The translations under genes were made by a program, and so were the position numbers. Positions 26,195-34,640 of a stretch of DNA of 64,000 nt are shown piece after piece. The notes beneath the pieces are model-generated. The model worked only from the letters and a program-made list of their open reading frames with translations, did not search any database and was not told the DNA's origin. Every line of letters begins with the position of its first letter. Positions within the stretch are counted from its first letter, which is position 1. Origin of the DNA: Dokdonella_A sp051958935. GTDB lineage: Bacteria > Pseudomonadota > Gammaproteobacteria > Xanthomonadales > Rhodanobacteraceae. The stretch spans positions 61,269 to 125,268 of the forward strand of contig NZ_JBQCFP010000018.1 of the NCBI RefSeq assembly GCF_051958935.1, written 5' to 3'.

Positions 26195-27118
26195 TCAGGC
26201 GCGGCGGCGGCGCCGATGCATGGCCACGGCGAGGACGAGCAGCACGCCGAGCGCTCCGAACGTGACCGGTGAGCCGGCCGGTGCAGCGACAGGGCTGGTG
26301 CCCCTCACGCATTGGGCGGGTCCGGTCGTGAAGCCTTTGATGCCGACCTGCCGCAGCGATTCGGGTCCCGTGATCGGGCCGATGATGTGCACGAGCCCGG
26401 TGGCCTTGTCGATCGTCGCGAGATCGCTCCAATCGGCGAGCACATCGTTGTCGTGCTCGGGCGGAACGTAGTTGAGGACGGCCCAGAGCGTGCCGGCCTC
26501 GTCGAAACTCATCGACACCGAATTGACCCAGCGCTGCAGCCCCGGGCCGAACGGGCCGATCGCGGTCGCCGCACCGGTAGCCGGATCGATCCGGTAGAAC
26601 GTGTTGTCGCCCTTGCCGCCGGCGCCGTACATCGCGTCGCCGTCGGTGACGATGCCGGTGATCGTATGGCCGGTGGAGCCGACGAGGGTGGTCGAACCGT
26701 CGGCGGGGCTGACCGTCCACAGCTTGTCGGCGACCGCCGAGACGAGCCACAGCGTGCCGTCGCAGCCCGCGGCCATGTTGAGGTCGAGTGCGTCGTTGCG
26801 GGCGGGATCGCCCTGGCCGGCCAGGCCGAGGTCGCCGACGATGCGCGCCGCGCCGGTCTGCGGATCCACCGCGATGAGCAGCTTGAAACCCCCGGCGATC
26901 GCATAGAGATCGCCCGCCGGCGTCGCGCTGAGGCCACTGATATTGCCGATCAGCTGGCCTGCATAACGGCCCGCTTCGCCGACCCGCGTGGCCTCGTGCT
27001 TGTCGAGGTCGATGCGGTAAAGCGTGTCGAACGCCTCTCCATAGGCGGTCGCCGCCTGCGCCGGAACGGCGGCGACGGCAAGCATCCCTGCTGCGATGAC
27101 GCAGGTCAGTGGGCGCAT
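26195..27118 (-). CDS. Exported propeller-like protein with C-terminal membrane/Arg anchor
   Basis: A 307-residue protein with a signal peptide (CVIAAGMLAVAAVPAQA). The body has repeated blade-like units containing D-L-Y-A-I/L-W-x-V and D-P-x-T-G-x-A motifs (IAVDPQTGAARIVGDLG; YRIDPATGAATAIGPFG; TIDKATGLVHIIGPITG), suggesting a beta-propeller. The end is a Pro/Gly stretch, a hydrophobic helix (FGALGVLLVLAVAM) and HRRRRRA: the layout of PEP-CTERM/IPTL-CTERM/GlyGly-CTERM sorting tails, although no exact known signature is present. It is divergent from hemH. Function unknown. Confidence 0.8.
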   Translation of the reverse strand: MRPLTCVIAAGMLAVAAVPAQAATAYGEAFDTLYRIDLDKHEATRVGEAGRYAGQLIGNISGLSATPAGDLYAIAGGFKLLIAVDPQTGAARIVGDLGLAGQGDPARNDALDLNMAAGCDGTLWLVSAVADKLWTVSPADGSTTLVGSTGHTITGIVTDGDAMYGAGGKGDNTFYRIDPATGAATAIGPFGPGLQRWVNSVSMSFDEAGTLWAVLNYVPPEHDNDVLADWSDLATIDKATGLVHIIGPITGPESLRQVGIKGFTTGPAQCVRGTSPVAAPAGSPVTFGALGVLLVLAVAMHRRRRRA

Positions 27119-27270
27119 GGCGGCATGTTATCGTTATAGGAATCGTCAGCCCCGCGGTTTTCCGCGGTGGCAGCCCGAGTCTACCAGCAACGTCAACGCC
27201 GTCAAAACCTTAGCGTCCGGCCGTGCTCGCGCAGGGTCGCCGCGCGGCGGCGCACCTGCCTGAAGCCACG

Positions 27271-28386
27271 ATGCCGCGCTATTTCGGACTCACCCACCAT
27301 CGCCACGGCGATCCCGCCGCCGCGGGCGTGCTGCTCGTCAACCTCGGCACGCCCGACGCGCCCACACCGCGCGCGGTGCGGCGCTACCTCGCCGAGTTCC
27401 TCGGCGACCCGCGCGTCGTCGAGCTGCCGCGCTGGCTCTGGCGCATCATCCTGCACGGCTACGTGCTGCGCGTGCGGCCTGCGCGCTCGGCCGCGCTGTA
27501 CCAGCGGATCTGGACACCCGAAGGCTCGCCGCTCGCGACCGGCACCGATGCGCTCGCGCAACGCGTGCAGGCGGCACTGCGCGCGCAGCGTCCGGGCCCG
27601 ATCCTCGTCCGGCATGCGATGCGCTACGGCCGCCCTGCCCTGCGCGCCGCACTGCGCGATTTCGCTGCGGCGGGCGTGCGCAGGCTGATCGTGCTGCCGC
27701 TGTTCCCGCAGTACTCGGCCACGACGACCGCGTCGGTGTTCGATGCCGTCGCGCGCGAGTTCGCCGGCTGGCGCTGGCCGCCGGAACTGCGCCTCGTCAA
27801 CGACTACCACGCCGAGCCGCTGTACGTGGAGGCGCTCGCGCGCAGCGTCGAGGCGCACTGGCAGCGACATGGCCGCGCGCAGCGGCTGCTGCTGTCGTTC
27901 CACGGGATCCCCGAGCGCAACCTGCACCGCGGCGATCCGTACTACTGCCAATGCCAGGCGACCGCGCGCCGATTGCGCGAACGGCTGGGGCTGGAAGAAT
28001 CCGCACTCCTCGTCACGTTCCAGTCGCGCGTGGGTCGCGCGAAATGGCTGCAGCCGTATACCGACCTGACCCTGGCGGACCTTCCGGCGGAAGGCATCAA
28101 GCACGTGCAGGTGCTTTGTCCCGGCTTCGCGGTCGATTGCCTCGAGACGCTCGAGGAGATCGCGATCGGCAACCACGCGCGTTTCCTCCACGCGGGTGGC
28201 GAACGCTTCGAGTACATCCCCGCGCTCGGTGCGGGCGACGACCATGTCGCCGCATTGACCGACCTCGTCCTGCGACACGGCCAGGGCTGGAGCGAGTTCG
28301 ACCCCGGCTGGGATGCGGCGCGCGCGCAGGCGCAGCAGGCGGCCGCGCGTGCGCGGCACGAACGGATCCGCGATGCACGACGCTGA
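27271..28386 (+). CDS. hemH: Ferrochelatase
   Basis: A 371-residue enzyme inserting Fe2+ into protoporphyrin IX, the last step of protoheme synthesis. Visible signatures: GVLLVNLGTPDAPTPRAV at the N terminus, the active-site His in LLSFHGIPERN (near 211), and the metal-path Glu in CLETLEEIAI (near 290). Start ATG 27271 gives the family N terminus; an in-frame upstream ATG at 27223 adds 16 unsupported residues. Two Cys in YYCQCQ follow the catalytic His; whether they bind a cluster is unknown. The next gene overlaps its end by 14 bp. Confidence 0.97.
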   Translation: MPRYFGLTHHRHGDPAAAGVLLVNLGTPDAPTPRAVRRYLAEFLGDPRVVELPRWLWRIILHGYVLRVRPARSAALYQRIWTPEGSPLATGTDALAQRVQAALRAQRPGPILVRHAMRYGRPALRAALRDFAAAGVRRLIVLPLFPQYSATTTASVFDAVAREFAGWRWPPELRLVNDYHAEPLYVEALARSVEAHWQRHGRAQRLLLSFHGIPERNLHRGDPYYCQCQATARRLRERLGLEESALLVTFQSRVGRAKWLQPYTDLTLADLPAEGIKHVQVLCPGFAVDCLETLEEIAIGNHARFLHAGGERFEYIPALGAGDDHVAALTDLVLRHGQGWSEFDPGWDAARAQAQQAAARARHERIRDARR

Positions 28387-29227
28387 GGAACTGCGCATCG
28401 AGCTGCCGTCGGCGACGCTTGCCGCCAAGCGCTGGGGCGATCACGCCGCGCCACCGCTGCTCGCGCTGCACGGCTGGCTCGACAACGCGGGTTCGTTCGA
28501 CGAACTCGCGCCGCTGCTCGCCGGGCGCTGGCAGGTGATCGCGCTCGACCTGCGCGGGCACGGCCGTTCCTCGCACATCGCGCCGGGCGCGTGGTACCAC
28601 TACGTCGATTACTTTGACGACATCGGTGGCGTGCTCGCCCACTTCGGCTGGGCGCGCATCGACCTGCTCGGTCATTCGCTCGGCGGCACGCTGGCCAGCC
28701 TGTTCGCGGCCGCGTACCCCGAACGCGTCGACGAGCTGCTGCTGGTCGAGGCACTCGGCCCGCTGACGACGACGCTCGAGGATGCGCTGCCGCAGCTGCG
28801 CCGCGCGCTCGACCAGCACGCGGCATTCGCCGCGCGACGGCCCCTGCGGGTGTTCGCGACGCTCGACGAAGCGGTCTCCGCGCGCGTGCTGGCGAATGAT
28901 CTTTCCGATGCGGCGGCGCGTGCGATCGTCGCGCGCGGCGTACAGGCGGTCGACGGCGGCTGGGTCTGGTCGAGCGACCCGCGCCTCACGCTCGCGAGCC
29001 CGCAGCGCTACGGCGAGGAACAGGTGCGTGCGATGCTGCGCGGCATCCGCGCACGCACGCGCCTCGTGCTCGCCGACCCGCCGACGAGCTACCTGCCGAC
29101 CGCGATGATGGACGCGCGCGCGGCGTGCGTCCCCGACATCCGCGTCACGCGCATCGCAGGCCACCACCACCTGCATCTGGAAAAAGCCGCGGCGGTTGCG
29201 GCGGCACTGATCGAAGCCACGGGCTGA
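28373..29227 (+). CDS. Alpha/beta-fold hydrolase
   Basis: A 284-residue hydrolase. The oxyanion loop LLALHGWLDNAGSF, the nucleophile elbow GHSLGG (Ser near 104), and a C-terminal His in AGHHHLHLEKAAA complete the expected triad. Members of this subgroup are described as serine hydrolases or esterases; the substrate is unknown. It overlaps hemH by 14 bp and so is translationally coupled to it, an arrangement I cannot link to heme metabolism. Confidence 0.88.
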   Translation: MHDAEELRIELPSATLAAKRWGDHAAPPLLALHGWLDNAGSFDELAPLLAGRWQVIALDLRGHGRSSHIAPGAWYHYVDYFDDIGGVLAHFGWARIDLLGHSLGGTLASLFAAAYPERVDELLLVEALGPLTTTLEDALPQLRRALDQHAAFAARRPLRVFATLDEAVSARVLANDLSDAAARAIVARGVQAVDGGWVWSSDPRLTLASPQRYGEEQVRAMLRGIRARTRLVLADPPTSYLPTAMMDARAACVPDIRVTRIAGHHHLHLEKAAAVAAALIEATG

Positions 29228-29347
29228 ACCACGACGGACACAAGGGAAAAGCGCGGATTCGATCCGTTCTTCGCCCGCGGCGCTTGCTGCGAGCTTGCAT
29301 GAAGCAAGCTGCTTTCCTTCGTGTACTTCGCGTTCTTCGTGGCTCAG
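29227..29347. repeat. Inverted-repeat intergenic element (AACCACGA ... TCGTGGCT)
   Basis: The 147-bp gap after the hydrolase gene begins AACCACGACGGACACAAGG and ends CCTTCGTGTACTTC plus TTCTTCGTGGCT, near-matching inverted ends around a perfect 7-bp hairpin (AGCTTGC-ATGAA-GCAAGCT, 29292-29310). It belongs to the widely dispersed family of elements with ACCACGAAGGACACGAAGG-like ends. Confidence 0.65.
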
Positions 29348-29374
29348 TCTTTTGATGAAGACCGCCTCCGCCGA

Positions 29375-30130
29375 TCACGCCTGGACCAGGCGGTTCAGTT
29401 CGGCCTTGAGGGCCTGGCCGTTGAGGCGCAGCCAGTCGCGCTGTTCGCGCCAGTCGGGCATGAGTTTTTCGACGAGCGCCCAGAAGCGCGGCGAGTGGCT
29501 GCGGATGCGCAGGTGACACAGTTCGTGCACGACCACATAGCGCAGCGCCGCCGGTGGCGCGAGTGCGAGCGCGAGATCGAGCGTGACGCGGTCGCGTGTG
29601 TCGAGGCTGCCCCACAGGCTCTTGAGCGGGCGCAGCTTGACCGCGGTCGGCGCGCGGCCGAGTTCGGGGCAGTAGCGCGCGAGCCAGCGGCTCACGTCGC
29701 GGCGGATCTGCGCCTCGAGGAACGAGCGCAGCAGCGCGCGCGCGGCGGGCAGGGTCGACTTGCCGTGCGGGCGCGGCAGCGTCAGCACGAGCCGATCGTC
29801 GATCTGTTCGATCTGCGGATAGGCGCCGTCGCGCCACGACAGGCGCGTGGTTTCGCCCCGCAGCGGCATCACGGTCGCGGCGCCCGGCTTGAGCGGCGGC
29901 GGCGCGGAGCCCAGGCTGAGCTCGTCGAGCTTGCGCTCGAGCCATTCACCATGTTTGCGCAGGAATGCGAACACCTGTGCCGGATGCGTGCCTTCGGGGT
30001 AGGTGACGCGCGCCCCGCCCGGCGTCACGGTCAGGCGCAAGCGGCGCGCCTGCGGATGGCTCTTGCGCAGCACCTTGATCGTGTCGCCGGCCGGCGTCGC
30101 CAGTTCAAGGTAGTCGTGCGCAAGTTCCAC
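29375..30130 (-). CDS. YgjP-like metallopeptidase (DUF45/WLM family)
   Basis: A 251-residue protein with the zinc-protease motif HELCHLRIRSHSPRFW (HExxH near 202, third His in the downstream segment) and the preceding KSLWGSLDTRDRVTLDL typical of YgjP/DUF45 proteins, gluzincin-like relatives of SprT. The N-terminal half is a beta domain (RRLRLTVTPGGARVTYPEG). No signal peptide; cytosolic. Substrate unknown. Convergent with the hydrolase gene across the inverted-repeat element. Confidence 0.87.
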   Translation of the reverse strand: MELAHDYLELATPAGDTIKVLRKSHPQARRLRLTVTPGGARVTYPEGTHPAQVFAFLRKHGEWLERKLDELSLGSAPPPLKPGAATVMPLRGETTRLSWRDGAYPQIEQIDDRLVLTLPRPHGKSTLPAARALLRSFLEAQIRRDVSRWLARYCPELGRAPTAVKLRPLKSLWGSLDTRDRVTLDLALALAPPAALRYVVVHELCHLRIRSHSPRFWALVEKLMPDWREQRDWLRLNGQALKAELNRLVQA

Positions 30131-30163
30131 TTCATTTCTCCGACAGACCCGTGCGCGCGGCGC

Positions 30164-31081
30164 TCAGTCGCGCTCGCCCGGACGGGGAATTCCGAACCAC
30201 TTTTCCAGACGCTCGAACAGGTGCTTGAGTTCGAGCGTCATCAACGCAAACGTCGCATCGAGTTCGGCGCGCGCCGATTCCGCCGTGCCGTCGCCGAGCT
30301 CGTCGAGCACGACGTCGAGGAAGCGGAGCTTGCGCACGACGAGGTCCTCGCCGAGCACGAAGCCCATCCGGTCATCGAACACGAGGCCAAGCTGGAAGAC
30401 CTGCTTGCCCGACTTCAGATGCTCCCGGATTTCGTCCGATTCAAGGTCCTGGCGACGACAGCGAACGATCGCCCCGGCCTCGGCCGGGTCACGCAGTTCG
30501 ACCTCCTCGCCGAGGACCAGTCCTGGCGGCAGTTTCCCATCTATCAGCCAGCCCGTCATCAGGTTGCGGGGCGATTCCGAGGGGGCCATCGGCGTCGCCG
30601 GGAAGCGCCCGAGCGCCTCGCGCACCTGGCTCACTGCGTCCTCGGCCGCCTTGCGGCTGGCGCTGTCGACGACGAACCACCCCTGCTCGGCATCCAGATA
30701 GGCAGAGAGCCGTGACGGGCGTATGAAGGCGCGCGGCAGGAGCTCGGAAATTACCTCTTCTTTCAACCGCTTGCGTTCCTTCGCCCCGGGCCGGCGGCCC
30801 TCCTTGTCGGCAATCTTCGCGATGCGATCGGCCAGCTCCTCGGCGACGACGACCCCCGGCAACAGGCGCTCCTCGGCGCCGATCGTGACCAGCGAGAAGG
30901 CACCGGTCTGATGCAACAGCTCCTGGCTGTCACGCCCATAGGGCGAAATGAATCCGCGGGTCGAGAGTTCGAGCGGCCCACACTCGCGCAATCGATGTGA
31001 TTCGAGGTCTTTTCCAAGATTTTTGATGCTTTTGGTGACACTTTCGGGAAAACGGAACAGGCTGAGATTGCGAAAGAACAT
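30164..31081 (-). CDS. rdgC: Recombination-associated protein RdgC
   Basis: A 305-residue ring-forming, non-specific double-stranded DNA-binding protein that limits RecA filament formation. The start MFFRNLSLFRFPE and the segments ARIEAD-like REALGRFPATP, MTGWLIDGKLPPGLVLGEEVELRDP and VRKLRFLDVVLDEL match the family along its full length. The first ~40 codons use unusually AT-rich codons for this window. The initiator ATG at 31081 gives the canonical N terminus. It is 33 bp upstream of the YgjP-like gene on the same strand. Confidence 0.95.
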   Translation of the reverse strand: MFFRNLSLFRFPESVTKSIKNLGKDLESHRLRECGPLELSTRGFISPYGRDSQELLHQTGAFSLVTIGAEERLLPGVVVAEELADRIAKIADKEGRRPGAKERKRLKEEVISELLPRAFIRPSRLSAYLDAEQGWFVVDSASRKAAEDAVSQVREALGRFPATPMAPSESPRNLMTGWLIDGKLPPGLVLGEEVELRDPAEAGAIVRCRRQDLESDEIREHLKSGKQVFQLGLVFDDRMGFVLGEDLVVRKLRFLDVVLDELGDGTAESARAELDATFALMTLELKHLFERLEKWFGIPRPGERD

Positions 31082-31253
31082 GGCGGGACCGCTTTTCGGG
31101 AATCGGGGTGGATGGGGCAGGACGCGGTCCGCGCCGGACTCGAGGAAAGTCTCGCGGACTCGCCGAGCCGGCGGTAGCCGGAATCCGTCATCGCTTTCGT
31201 AGGAGGACTGCGACGGACACCCGCCGCAACGGCGGACGTCCGATGGGAAACGG

Positions 31254-32126
31254 CTAGCTCGGGGCGTCCATCGCCACCGGCTCCGCGCCGGCGAGCCAGG
31301 CATGCGCGTCGGCGCGCTCCGCCCGCGGATTCGCGCCGAGTCCGGCGAAGTCGAACAGGTTGCGATCGGCGAGCTGGGACGGCGCGATGTTGCCGAGCGC
31401 GCGGAAGATCGTCTCGGTGCGCCCGGGATGCTTCTTCTCCCACTCGGCCAGCATCGCCTTGATCGCCTTGCGCTGCAGGTTCTCCTGCGAGCCGCACAGG
31501 TTGCACGGCATGATCGGAAAACCCTGCTGCGCGGCGTACTCGGCGATGTCGTCCTCGGCGCAATACGCGAGAGGGCGGATGAGCACGTTGCGACCGTCGT
31601 CCGAGCGCAGCTTGGGCGGCATCGCCTTCAGCGTCGCCTGGTGGAACAGGTTGAGGAACATCGTCTCGACGATGTCGTCGCGATGATGACCGAGCGCAAT
31701 CTTGGTGTAGCCGCGCTCGACCGCATGCGTGTAGAGCGAGCCGCGACGCAGTCGCGAACACAGGCTGCACATCGTCTTGCCTTCGGGAATCACGCGCTTG
31801 ACCACGCTGTAGGTGTCCTGCTCGAGGATCTCGAACGGCACGCCGAGCGCCCGCAGGTAGGCCGGCAGCACGTCCGGATCGTAACCGGGCTGCTTCTGGT
31901 CGAGATGCACCGCGACGAGTTCGAAGCGCACGGGCGCCTTCGCCTGAAGCTTGAGCAGGATGTCGAGTAGCGTGTAGGAGTCCTTGCCGCCCGACAGGCA
32001 GACCATCACGCGGTCGCCGTCCTCGATCATGTTGAAGTCGGCGATCGCCTGGCCGACCTGGTGGCGCAGGCGCTTGGCCAGTTTGGCGGCTTCGTAGTCG
32101 TGCTTGCGGGACGGGATCGCGTTCAT
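31254..32126 (-). CDS. ttcA: tRNA 2-thiocytidine(32) synthetase TtcA
   Basis: A 290-residue adenylating tRNA thiolase. PP-loop motif CLSGGKDSYTLLD near 43, the [4Fe-4S] cysteines in TMCSLCSRLRRG (CxxC) and the third Cys in IMPCNLCGSQ, and the HHRDDIVETMFLN motif are all intact. TACAAT lies only 8 bases before the ATG, so the mRNA may be nearly leaderless. It is divergent from transketolase and followed downstream by rdgC after 172 bp. Confidence 0.96.
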   Translation of the reverse strand: MNAIPSRKHDYEAAKLAKRLRHQVGQAIADFNMIEDGDRVMVCLSGGKDSYTLLDILLKLQAKAPVRFELVAVHLDQKQPGYDPDVLPAYLRALGVPFEILEQDTYSVVKRVIPEGKTMCSLCSRLRRGSLYTHAVERGYTKIALGHHRDDIVETMFLNLFHQATLKAMPPKLRSDDGRNVLIRPLAYCAEDDIAEYAAQQGFPIMPCNLCGSQENLQRKAIKAMLAEWEKKHPGRTETIFRALGNIAPSQLADRNLFDFAGLGANPRAERADAHAWLAGAEPVAMDAPS

Positions 32127-32326
32127 GACCGCCTATTGTAGTCGGCGCCGTCGCAGGTGCCGATACGCCGCCGCACCGGGCCGTCCCATTCACTTCCGCG
32201 GCCGCCGCCGATGCGGCAAAATTCGCGTCCTCTGCGCACCGGGACGGAATCCGGGCGAATCCCTCGTCTTCCGCACGTCCGCCACCGGCGCCGCCGGCCT
32301 CGCGCGTGCCCTTCCGGAGTTGCTCC

Positions 32327-34324
32327 ATGAACACCCCGAGCGTCGACACCGCCCGCCTCGCCAACGCGATCCGCTTCCTTTCCGCGGATGCGGTCGAGCA
32401 GGCGAAGTCGGGCCATCCGGGCATGCCGATGGGCATGGCCGAGATCGCGGTCGCGCTGTGGACGCGCCATCTCCGGCACAACCCGGCCAACCCGCACTGG
32501 GCCGACCGCGACCGCTTCGTCGTATCGAACGGGCACGGTTCGATGCTGCTGTATTCGCTGCTCCACCTTACCGGCTACGACCTGCCGATCGAGGAGCTGA
32601 AGAACTTCCGCCAGCTGCATTCGAAAACGCCGGGCCATCCGGAAGTACACGTGACGCCGGGCGTCGAGACGACCACCGGGCCGCTCGGCCAGGGCCTCGC
32701 CAATGCAGTCGGCATGGCACTCGCGGAGAAGCTGCTCGCCGCCGAGTTCAACACCGACGACGCGCGCATCGTCGACCACCACACCTACGTGTTCCTCGGC
32801 GACGGCTGCCTCATGGAAGGCATCTCGCACGAAGCCTGCGCGCTCGCGGGCACCTGGCAGCTCGGCAAGCTGATCGCGTTGTACGACGACAACGGCATCT
32901 CGATCGACGGCCAGGTGCAGGGCTGGTTCACCGACGACACTGCGGCGCGTTTCCGCGCCTACGGCTGGCAGGTGATCGGCCCTATCGACGGCCACGACGT
33001 CGACGCGGTGGACCGCGCTATCCGCGAGGCGAAGGACCATCTCGCGCAGCCGAGCCTGATCATCTGCCGCACGACGATCGGCAAGGGCGCGCCGACGCGT
33101 GCGGGAACCGCGAAGGCGCACGGCGAGGCGCTCGGTGCCGACGAAATCGGCGCGACGCGCAAGGCGCTCGGCTGGGAATACGGCCCATTCGAACTCCCGG
33201 CCGACATCACCGCGGCATGGGACGCGCGCGCGGCCGGCGCGCAACGCGAGGCGGCATGGAATGCGCGCCGTGACGGCTTTCGTGCGAAACACCGTGAGCG
33301 CGCGGCCGAGTTCGAACGCCGCGTCGCCGGCGAGCTGCCGGCCGACTTCGCCGAGCGCGCGGCGAAGCTCATCGCCGAGGCGAACGCGAAGGCGGAGACG
33401 GTCGCCTCGCGCAAGGCGAGCCAGTACGCGATCGAAGCGTTCGCGCCCGCGCTGCCCGAGATGCTCGGCGGCTCGGCCGACCTCACCCATTCGAACCTCA
33501 CGCTCTGGAAGGGCGCGCCGCTTCTCGCCGGTGGCGGCACCGGCCGCCACATCAGCTACGGCGTGCGCGAGTTCGGCATGGCCGCGATCATGAACGGCAT
33601 CGCGTTGCACGGTGGCTACATCCCGTTCGGCGGCACGTTCCTCACCTTCAGCGACTACAGCCGCAACGCGATCCGCATGGCCGCGCTGATGAACCAGCGC
33701 GTGATCCACGTGTTCACGCACGACTCGATCGGCCTCGGCGAGGACGGCCCGACACACCAGTCGATCGAGCACGTATCGAGCCTGCGGCTCATTCCGAACC
33801 TCGACGTCTGGCGCCCGTGCGACACGGTCGAGACCGCGGTCGCATGGAAGCTCGCGCTCGAGCGCCGCAACGCGCCGACCGCGCTCGCGCTGTCGCGCCA
33901 GAACCTGCCGTTCGTGCCGCGCAGCGACGCGCAGGTCGCCGCGATCGAACGCGGCGGCTACGTGCTCGCCGACAGCGACGGTGCGCCCGCGCGCATCCTC
34001 GTCGCGACGGGTTCGGAAATCGGCCTCGCGCTCGCCGCGAAGAAACTGCTCGATGCCGGTGGATTGCCGACGCGCGTCGTGTCGATGCCCTCGACCGAGG
34101 CGTTCGACCGCCAGGAAGACGCGTACCGCGCATCGGTGTTGCCCGCGGACGTGCCGAAGATCGTGATCGAGGCCGGCGCGACCGCCCTCTGGTGGAAGTA
34201 CGTGCGCGGCAACGGTGCCGTCGTCGGCATCGATCGCTACGGCGAATCCGCACCGGCCGGCAAGCTGTTCGAGTTCTTCGGCTTCACGCCGGAACACGTC
34301 GCCGAAGTCGCGCGCAGCGTGTAG
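32327..34324 (+). CDS. tkt: Transketolase
   Basis: A 665-residue thiamine-diphosphate enzyme exchanging two-carbon units in the non-oxidative pentose phosphate pathway. Visible: KSGHPGMPMGMAEIA, the ThDP/Mg motif GDGCLMEGISHE ... LYDDNGISIDG (near 155-190), the pyrimidine domain ADLTHSNLTLWKG, and EDGPTHQSIEHV. ATG 32327 is preceded by GGAG at 8 bases; an earlier in-frame ATG at 32306 is less likely. The stop codon is part of an intergenic inverted repeat (34321-34408). Confidence 0.97.
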   Translation: MNTPSVDTARLANAIRFLSADAVEQAKSGHPGMPMGMAEIAVALWTRHLRHNPANPHWADRDRFVVSNGHGSMLLYSLLHLTGYDLPIEELKNFRQLHSKTPGHPEVHVTPGVETTTGPLGQGLANAVGMALAEKLLAAEFNTDDARIVDHHTYVFLGDGCLMEGISHEACALAGTWQLGKLIALYDDNGISIDGQVQGWFTDDTAARFRAYGWQVIGPIDGHDVDAVDRAIREAKDHLAQPSLIICRTTIGKGAPTRAGTAKAHGEALGADEIGATRKALGWEYGPFELPADITAAWDARAAGAQREAAWNARRDGFRAKHRERAAEFERRVAGELPADFAERAAKLIAEANAKAETVASRKASQYAIEAFAPALPEMLGGSADLTHSNLTLWKGAPLLAGGGTGRHISYGVREFGMAAIMNGIALHGGYIPFGGTFLTFSDYSRNAIRMAALMNQRVIHVFTHDSIGLGEDGPTHQSIEHVSSLRLIPNLDVWRPCDTVETAVAWKLALERRNAPTALALSRQNLPFVPRSDAQVAAIERGGYVLADSDGAPARILVATGSEIGLALAAKKLLDAGGLPTRVVSMPSTEAFDRQEDAYRASVLPADVPKIVIEAGATALWWKYVRGNGAVVGIDRYGESAPAGKLFEFFGFTPEHVAEVARSV

Positions 34325-34408
34325 GGCGGGTCTAGCGCGCAGCGCGAGTCCCGCCGTTGCCTCGTCGCGGCGCCGACGGCGGCACGCGCTGCGCGCGTAC
34401 CGCCCTAC
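34321..34408. repeat. GTAGGGCGG ... CCGCCCTAC inverted repeat
   Basis: GTAGGGCGG at 34321 pairs with CCGCCCTAC at 34400-34408, with an inner GCGGGTCTAGCGCG/CGCGAGTCCCGC-type stem beside the left arm. The left arm overlaps the transketolase stop codon. A TAAACT -10-like element follows at 34411, ahead of the YdcH-like gene. Confidence 0.7.
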
Positions 34409-34426
34409 GGTAAACTGCGGGGTGCC

Positions 34427-34633
34427 ATGTACCCGGAAGACCCCGCCGCCATCGTCCGCCGACTGACCGAACTGCGGATCGAACACCGCGATCTCGATGC
34501 GGCGATCGCGCGCCTGCCGACCGGACCGGGCTGCGACGAGCTGCAGCTCACTCGCCTCAAGAAGCGCAAGCTCAAGCTCAAGGACATGATCGCCTACCTC
34601 GAGGACAAGCTGATTCCCGACCTCGACGCCTGA
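34427..34633 (+). CDS. YdcH-family (DUF465) small protein
   Basis: A 68-residue helical hairpin protein. The segment LTELRIEHRDLDAAIARL and the C-terminal LTRLKKRKLKLKDMIAYLED match DUF465/YdcH, whose LKKxKLxLKD core is highly conserved. Cytosolic, function unproven; paralogues are widespread in proteobacteria. It converges with plsB, 7 bp between the stops, with no obvious terminator between them. Confidence 0.92.
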   Translation: MYPEDPAAIVRRLTELRIEHRDLDAAIARLPTGPGCDELQLTRLKKRKLKLKDMIAYLEDKLIPDLDA

Positions 34634-34640
34634 CGGACGG

